NCBI GenBank assembly: GCA_041738285.1
Contig: JBGSQB010000105.1
Location: 1-55,085, forward strand
Source of the DNA: SZUA-521 sp041738285
GTDB lineage: Bacteria > Pseudomonadota > Gammaproteobacteria > Pseudomonadales > Azotimanducaceae
Direction of reading: 5' to 3'
DNA length: 55,085 nucleotides
Shown: positions 50,372 to 55,085 of the stretch, in pieces
How positions within the stretch are numbered: the stretch's first letter is position 1
How the letters are laid out: every line of letters starts with the position of its first letter
Notes under the pieces: model-generated
What the model was told of the DNA's origin: nothing
The model's database searches: none
What the model saw: the letters and a program-made list of their open reading frames with translations, nothing else
Position numbers and translations under genes: made by a program

Positions 50372-53300
50372 TCAGCGAAAGTCGCGTGATTGCACGAGCG
50401 ACGCGTTTGCGTTGCCCTCTGCGAGCGTTTCGAGCAACTCGGACCGATCGGCTACATGGCCGGCGACGACATGGATCACTTCTCCTTCCCGCTCCACCGT
50501 GCCCTTGATCGACAGCAATTCTGCCTGTAACAGCACGCTGCGATAGCGTTCGAGAATCGATGTCCAGACGACGACGTTGGCGTTGCCGGTTTCGTCTTCT
50601 AGAGTCAGAAATACGACCCCGGATGCGGAACTCGGTCGCTGCCGACAGGTGACGAGTCCGGCGATCTTCACGAACTGCCCATGTCGATATCGACCCAGAT
50701 CGGCAGCGGTGCGACAACCGTCGAGCATCGGATGATCCCGCAGCAGTGCCATCGGATGCGGTCCGAGGGTGAGACCGAGGTAGCGATAATCAGTGAGCAT
50801 GTCCTGTCCGGGTGATGGCGCCTCGAGCAGCGCATCGCGGCGATAGGCTTCCTTCACTTCGGCCACTTTCCACAGCGCGGCCGCAGGCTTGATGGCGGCT
50901 GAATCCCAGTAGGCCTGATGTCGATGGCCGGAGAGAACGGCCAAAGCGCCTGCTCTGGCCAGTGCATTCAGGTCGGCATCATTCAGACCTGCACGATCGG
51001 TGAGATCTTCGAGGTCATTGAAGGGTTGGGCTGCTTCGATACGACGCGCGGTCGCTTCGCCGAGCCCCTTGACCAGGCGCAGTCCGAGTCGCATCGCGCC
51101 TTGTCTGTGTTTGAGGGGGTAGAGCGGTCGCGGCGGATGATCGTTGGCTTCGAGCCGATGATCGTAGCCGCTGACATTGACGCACGCGGCACGGGTCTCG
51201 ATGCCGTGCCGATCGGCATCCTGAATCAGTTGCGAGGGTGAATAGAACCCCATCGGCAAACTGTTGAGGAGCCCGCAATAGAATGCCGCGGGCTCGTGTC
51301 GTTTGAGCCAAGCGGACACATAGACGAGCAGCGCAAAGCTCGCCGCATGAGACTCGGGGAAACCGTACTCACCGAAGCCCTTGATCTGCTCGAATACCCG
51401 CTCTGCGAAATCGCGATCGTGACCGCGCTCCAGCATGCCGTTGATCAGTTTTTCTTCGAATTCACCGAGCCCGCCCTTGCGCTTCCAGGCCGCCATGGCG
51501 CGGCGCAGACGATCGGCCTCACCGGCGCTGAAGCCCGCTGCCACCATCGCAAGCTCGATGACCTGCTCCTGAAAGATCGGGATGCCGAGGGTGCGCTCGA
51601 GCACGGCGCGTACGGCATCGTTCGAATACGTGACCGGCTCGAGCCCCTGCCGGCGACGCAGATACGGGTGCACCATATTGCCCTGGATCGGGCCTGGTCG
51701 AACGATGGCAACCTCGATGACCAGGTCATAGAAGTTGGATGGCTTCAAGCGCGGCAGCATCGACATCTGGGCGCGGGATTCGACCTGGAACACACCCACA
51801 CTGTCGCCACGCTGCAACATGCGGTAGGTCTCGGGGTCTTCTGCCGGCACAGTACCGAGGGCGAGATTGCTGCCGCGAAAATCGCGAATCAGATCGAGTG
51901 CTTTGCGAATGGCGGTGAGCATCCCGAGTCCGAGCACGTCCACCTTGAGCAGGCCCAGCGCATCCAGATCGTCCTTGTCCCACTGAATCACGGTGCGGTC
52001 TTCCATCGCCGCGTTCTCGATGGGTACGAGTTCGGCAAGCGGTCCGCGGGAGATCACGAAGCCGCCGACATGCTGTGAGAGATGGCGGGGAAAGCCCAGT
52101 ACTTCCCGCACGAGTGTCAGAAACTGTGCAACCGTTGCACCGTTCGGATCGACTCCGGCGTCCCGGCAGCGACGTTCGAGTACATCACGCTCATCCCACC
52201 AGGACAGGGATTTCGCCAACAGATCCACCAGGTCGAGATCGAGTCCGAGCGCTTTGCCCACATCGCGAATCGCACTGCGCGGTCGATAGGTGATGAGCGT
52301 TGCTGCAATCGCTGCCCGATCGCGACCGTAGCGCTTGTAGATGTACTGGATGACTTCTTCACGGCGTTCATGTTCGAAGTCCACATCGATGTCGGGCGGT
52401 TCATTGCGTTCTTTGGAGACGAACCGTTCGAACAACAGATGCATGCGCGAAGGATCGACCTCGGTGATGCCAAGGCAATAGCAGACGGCGGAATTGGCGG
52501 CCGAACCGCGACCCTGACAGAGAATGTGCTGGCTGCGGGCAAAGGCAACGATGTCGTGCACAGTTAGGAAGTAGTACTCGTATTCGAGTTCCGCAACGAG
52601 TCTGAGCTCCTTGTCGATGAGCGTCAGCACATCGGGCGGCACACCCGAAGGCCAACGCTGCGCTGCACCGGCGAGCGTGAGATCGCGCAGGTAGCGGGCA
52701 GGTGTCAGATGGGGTGGTACCAGCTCGCGCGGATATTCGTAGCGCAACTCGTCGAGCGAAAACGTGCATCGATCGAGAATCGACTTGGACTCGGTCAGTA
52801 ACTCCGGCGGGTAGATTTGGGCAAGCCGCTCGAGGTCGCGCAGGTGTCGTTCGCAGTTGGGATGCAGCGCCGTGCCCAACGCTTTGACCGGCTGACCCAA
52901 ACGAATCGCAGTGAGGACATCTTGCAGCGGCTTGCGCTCGGGCAGATCCATATGCACATCGTTGGTGGCGACCAGCGGTAGTTCGAGCCGCATGGCGAGG
53001 GTGAGGGCGCGGGCCGCGATGTCGAGATCATCGCCATCCTGCAACAACTCCAAAGCGATCCACAGGTTCGGCAGCAACTGTTTGAGCGCTGCACCCTGTT
53101 CCAAGAGGGCTGCAAACGAGGCATCGTTATTCGGGATCCACAGGGCCAGGCACTCGGCGATACCCCAGCCGAAGTCGGTGAGTCGAATCTGATACTCACC
53201 TTTTGGGCTGCGTCGGCGGGCACGGCTCACCAGCGCCGACAGCTGACCGTAAGCCTTGCGATGGGGCGCGAGCAGCACGAGCTTGGGCCCGTCATCGGCC

Positions 53301-53527
53301 AGTAGCAGTTCGGTACCGATCACCAGTTGGATGCGATGCGCTTTCGCTGCAAGGTGCGCGCGCACGACACCGGCCAGAGAACACTCGTCGGTCAATGCGA
53401 TGCCTCGATACCGGAGCGCCGCTGCCCGGGCAACGAGTTGCTCGGGGTGAGAGGCCCCGGTCAAAAAGCTGAAGTTGCTGCGGCAATGCAGCTCGGCAAA
53501 ACCGTATCGATCAGGCGAAGCAGCCAT
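50372..53527 (-). CDS. dnaE2: DnaE2, error-prone DNA polymerase III alpha subunit
   Basis: 1051 residues. An N-terminal PHP domain (ELHCRSNFSFLTGASHP) is followed by the palm with catalytic aspartates in PPDIDVDFE (D381, D383) and LLKVDVLGL (D530), and a C-terminal OB fold. DnaE2 forms a mutagenic polymerase with ImuA and ImuB in the SOS response. Its ATG (53527) overlaps the end of imuB by 17 bases. It is convergent with the exosortase-type ATPase. Confidence 0.96.
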   Translation of the reverse strand: MAASPDRYGFAELHCRSNFSFLTGASHPEQLVARAAALRYRGIALTDECSLAGVVRAHLAAKAHRIQLVIGTELLLADDGPKLVLLAPHRKAYGQLSALVSRARRRSPKGEYQIRLTDFGWGIAECLALWIPNNDASFAALLEQGAALKQLLPNLWIALELLQDGDDLDIAARALTLAMRLELPLVATNDVHMDLPERKPLQDVLTAIRLGQPVKALGTALHPNCERHLRDLERLAQIYPPELLTESKSILDRCTFSLDELRYEYPRELVPPHLTPARYLRDLTLAGAAQRWPSGVPPDVLTLIDKELRLVAELEYEYYFLTVHDIVAFARSQHILCQGRGSAANSAVCYCLGITEVDPSRMHLLFERFVSKERNEPPDIDVDFEHERREEVIQYIYKRYGRDRAAIAATLITYRPRSAIRDVGKALGLDLDLVDLLAKSLSWWDERDVLERRCRDAGVDPNGATVAQFLTLVREVLGFPRHLSQHVGGFVISRGPLAELVPIENAAMEDRTVIQWDKDDLDALGLLKVDVLGLGMLTAIRKALDLIRDFRGSNLALGTVPAEDPETYRMLQRGDSVGVFQVESRAQMSMLPRLKPSNFYDLVIEVAIVRPGPIQGNMVHPYLRRRQGLEPVTYSNDAVRAVLERTLGIPIFQEQVIELAMVAAGFSAGEADRLRRAMAAWKRKGGLGEFEEKLINGMLERGHDRDFAERVFEQIKGFGEYGFPESHAASFALLVYVSAWLKRHEPAAFYCGLLNSLPMGFYSPSQLIQDADRHGIETRAACVNVSGYDHRLEANDHPPRPLYPLKHRQGAMRLGLRLVKGLGEATARRIEAAQPFNDLEDLTDRAGLNDADLNALARAGALAVLSGHRHQAYWDSAAIKPAAALWKVAEVKEAYRRDALLEAPSPGQDMLTDYRYLGLTLGPHPMALLRDHPMLDGCRTAADLGRYRHGQFVKIAGLVTCRQRPSSASGVVFLTLEDETGNANVVVWTSILERYRSVLLQAELLSIKGTVEREGEVIHVVAGHVADRSELLETLAEGNANASLVQSRDFR

Positions 53528-55001
53528 GGACGTACCATTTCGAGTCAGCACGGTTGGAGTCGGATGTGCAGTCGGTGAAGACCCAGCACTGCGCGCCGCT
53601 TGCAAGGCGTGCAATGTAGTAATCCCGGTGCGCGATCTGAGCCGGATCATGGCTCCACCAGCCGGTATCGATCCGCTCCGGGCCCTTGAGTAAAGTCAGA
53701 TGACGAACCGCGATAGGAGCGGGGTTCGACAGTAACCACAGCGGCCGGTCGATGGCGCGCCGGGGTGCCGATACGGTCGTCTTGCGATTCAGATCGGCGG
53801 GCGTGCGCGTCCACGCAAGCGCCGGCCGACTGTCGTCTTGCACGGCGATGCCATGACAGATACCAGCGCCGAGCCGGGCCTTCAGCTGATCGATCAGGGC
53901 GAGTGGCGATTGACGCTGACTGCCCGGTTCGCTGAACAACGTCATACGTTGACTGTCTCGAGCATCCCAGGGTGTGAGCCGTGGGGCAGCCAAGGTGATG
54001 CTGTTGATTTCACCGGGCAGATCACTGCCATCGAGTTTCAGTCGGCTGATGGCAAACAGCACATGCTGACTCTGAACGCCTTCGGCCAGGTCGATCGTGA
54101 GACTGACCCCGCTACCCTCGAGCGGCGTGAATGTCCAAACCAGTCGTGTCACGCCGAACTGACGACCGATCAGCCAGCTGGCCAGATCTCGGATCAGACG
54201 CTGCATGGGAAACAGCAGCACATCCTTGTTCGAAATGCTCTCGAGCAGATGCAAGGCAGTGATGAATTCCGGTGCCGGTCGAAAATGAATGCGCGGATCG
54301 GATTGACGGCCGGACAGGCGCGACAGATAGCCGAGCAGCGCGGTGCCGAAGCGTCGCCCAAGGGCGCGGCTCGGCAGTTTGAACAGGCGATCGATGGTGG
54401 TAATGCCCATGCCTTCGAGTCGCTCGATGAGCGCGGAATCGAGCTCGGCATATTTGAGCGGCAGCGCACGCAGTGCTTTCAGCGTAGCGGCACGCACGGC
54501 GTCGGCATCCGGAAAACGCGGCAGTTCGAGCGCGACCCGGCCCCGAGCATGGGCAAGGGCTGCCAGCGGCGTATGTCCGAGGCCGAATTCGGCTTCATGG
54601 CCCAGTTCGGTGAAGAGTGCGGTGAGCTGGCTCTTCAACCGGTACAGCCCGCCGAACAATTTGAGACTGCCGCTGACATCGAGCAGCAGCGCAACCGGAC
54701 GGGTAGTCGATTCTTGAATGCTCACCTGGTCGCTGAACCGATAAGCCGCGCCGGCCAGCACGTCGAGCCGCGCCTGTTCGAGTTTGGAATCGCGGGTGAA
54801 GTGATGCAGGCCATGGCACAGGCTCACGGCGGTCGCGAGTGTACTGCCGGGACGTACACCGCTGGCCGCGGCGACGGCATTGCAGATGCGGATGCGGTTG
54901 TCCTCCATCAGCGCCAGCGGCATCGCCGCAGCCGTGTGTGCCGCACCGCGACTGGCAATCTCGAGCCCCAGCGCCGGCAGTTCGATACAACAGAACAGCA
55001 T
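53511..55001 (-). CDS. imuB: ImuB, catalytically defective Y-family polymerase-like protein
   Basis: 496 residues with a Y-family fold. It starts LFCCIELPALGLEI, so the first catalytic Asp is not conserved. D108 (LLLDVSGSLKLFGG) is the remaining acid, while the S-D/E-E pair of active enzymes is absent, as is usual for ImuB. Q351-R-M-T-L-F356 is a candidate beta-clamp-binding motif, and RPLWLL near 435 is a typical ImuB C-terminal segment. It docks ImuA and DnaE2 to the clamp. Confidence 0.93.
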   Translation of the reverse strand: MLFCCIELPALGLEIASRGAAHTAAAMPLALMEDNRIRICNAVAAASGVRPGSTLATAVSLCHGLHHFTRDSKLEQARLDVLAGAAYRFSDQVSIQESTTRPVALLLDVSGSLKLFGGLYRLKSQLTALFTELGHEAEFGLGHTPLAALAHARGRVALELPRFPDADAVRAATLKALRALPLKYAELDSALIERLEGMGITTIDRLFKLPSRALGRRFGTALLGYLSRLSGRQSDPRIHFRPAPEFITALHLLESISNKDVLLFPMQRLIRDLASWLIGRQFGVTRLVWTFTPLEGSGVSLTIDLAEGVQSQHVLFAISRLKLDGSDLPGEINSITLAAPRLTPWDARDSQRMTLFSEPGSQRQSPLALIDQLKARLGAGICHGIAVQDDSRPALAWTRTPADLNRKTTVSAPRRAIDRPLWLLSNPAPIAVRHLTLLKGPERIDTGWWSHDPAQIAHRDYYIARLASGAQCWVFTDCTSDSNRADSKWYVHGCFA

Positions 55002-55085
55002 CAGTGCAGTTCGATGCGGTGCCCGCGCGCGATCGATGCCGGCGGCTGAGGCTGCCAATGACGGTCGGCGGCGACGCGTGGCGCG
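55001..55085 (-). CDS. imuA: ImuA C-terminus (partial)
   Basis: Only the last 27 codons and the stop are in the window, ending ...SIARGHRIELH. The TGA overlaps the imuB ATG by one base (TGATG). The identification rests on position in the imuA-imuB-dnaE2 cassette and an ImuA-like ending. The cassette's SOS promoter lies outside the window. Confidence 0.75.
   Translation of the reverse strand, partial: APRVAADRHWQPQPPASIARGHRIELH

Noticed and set aside
53838..55049. 403-codon plus-strand frame opposite imuB
   Set aside because: It is antisense to imuB, has no domain and no ribosome site.
1..55085. CRISPR arrays, prophage or conjugative genes
   Set aside because: No regularly spaced repeats, integrase, phage structural or conjugation genes were seen on either strand.

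Overview
The window is a GC-rich, densely packed chromosomal segment from a gammaproteobacterium. The block from purB to the tus genes (about 13.5-39 kb) follows, from memory, the Pseudomonas order purB-hflD-mnmA ... icd-cspD-clpS-clpA-infA-bpt-aat-trxB-ftsK-lolA-rarA-(crcB)-serS-cysG-tusDCB-E. Alternative GTG/TTG starts, an exosortase-type ATPase and an imuA-imuB-dnaE2 cassette suggest an environmental lineage outside Pseudomonas. The genus cannot be fixed from this sequence alone.

Layout. 1-4.7 kb: a VWA-domain protein (partial), a YdcH-like protein, a cytosolic 5'-nucleotidase, cysB, a glutaredoxin-like protein with the iron-sulfur reductase cysH, and thrH. 4.65-12.05 kb: pabB, then a divergent methylcitrate operon (gntR-prpB-prpC-prpD) with two matching palindromes around its promoter, a REP-like inverted pair, and convergent malate synthase. 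12.1-16.75 kb (minus strand): mnmA-hflD-purB-GNAT/PLD fusion-secreted protein, mostly joined by 4-base overlaps. 16.8-18.6 kb: moaCDE and rluE. 18.7-26.1 kb: icd, cspD, and an almost complete N-degron set (clpS, clpA, bpt, aat) with infA, trxB and a PA4642-like gene. 26.3-33.5 kb: ftsK-lolA-rarA-crcB-serS-cysG. 33.5-39 kb: tusE and tusDCB on the minus strand, separated by an oppositely oriented DUF2339-DUF3999 pair. 39-44.6 kb: a PhyH-type dioxygenase, a nested inverted-repeat (MITE-like) element, a FadB-like multifunctional enzyme, an uncharacterised protein, a redoxin with an in-frame TGA in its redox motif, and a lipoprotein. 44.7 kb: tRNA-Ser(UGA). 45.1-50.4 kb: an uncharacterised gene, then nucleotide-sugar genes (galE, a UDP-uronate epimerase, a TviB-type dehydrogenase) facing away from a PEP-CTERM/exosortase-type ATPase. 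50.4-55.1 kb: dnaE2-imuB-imuA, the last one cut by the window edge.

How the genes work together. Sulfur is a recurring theme. CysB, CysH and CysG serve sulfate assimilation and siroheme synthesis, while TusBCD, TusE and MnmA form the tRNA 2-thiouridine relay. PrpBCD and malate synthase handle propionyl-CoA and glyoxylate carbon. ClpS, ClpA, Aat and Bpt form an N-degron degradation route, lacking only ClpP here.

The most interesting signal is at 42923-43963. This thioredoxin-fold protein is read through a single in-frame TGA giving W-U-G-C, followed by a hand-folded hairpin with SECIS-like geometry. It is a strong candidate for an unannotated selenoprotein. No intergenic stretch longer than 300 bases lacks a gene or described element; the longest, 44827-45119, holds the tRNA promoter and the leader of the next gene.
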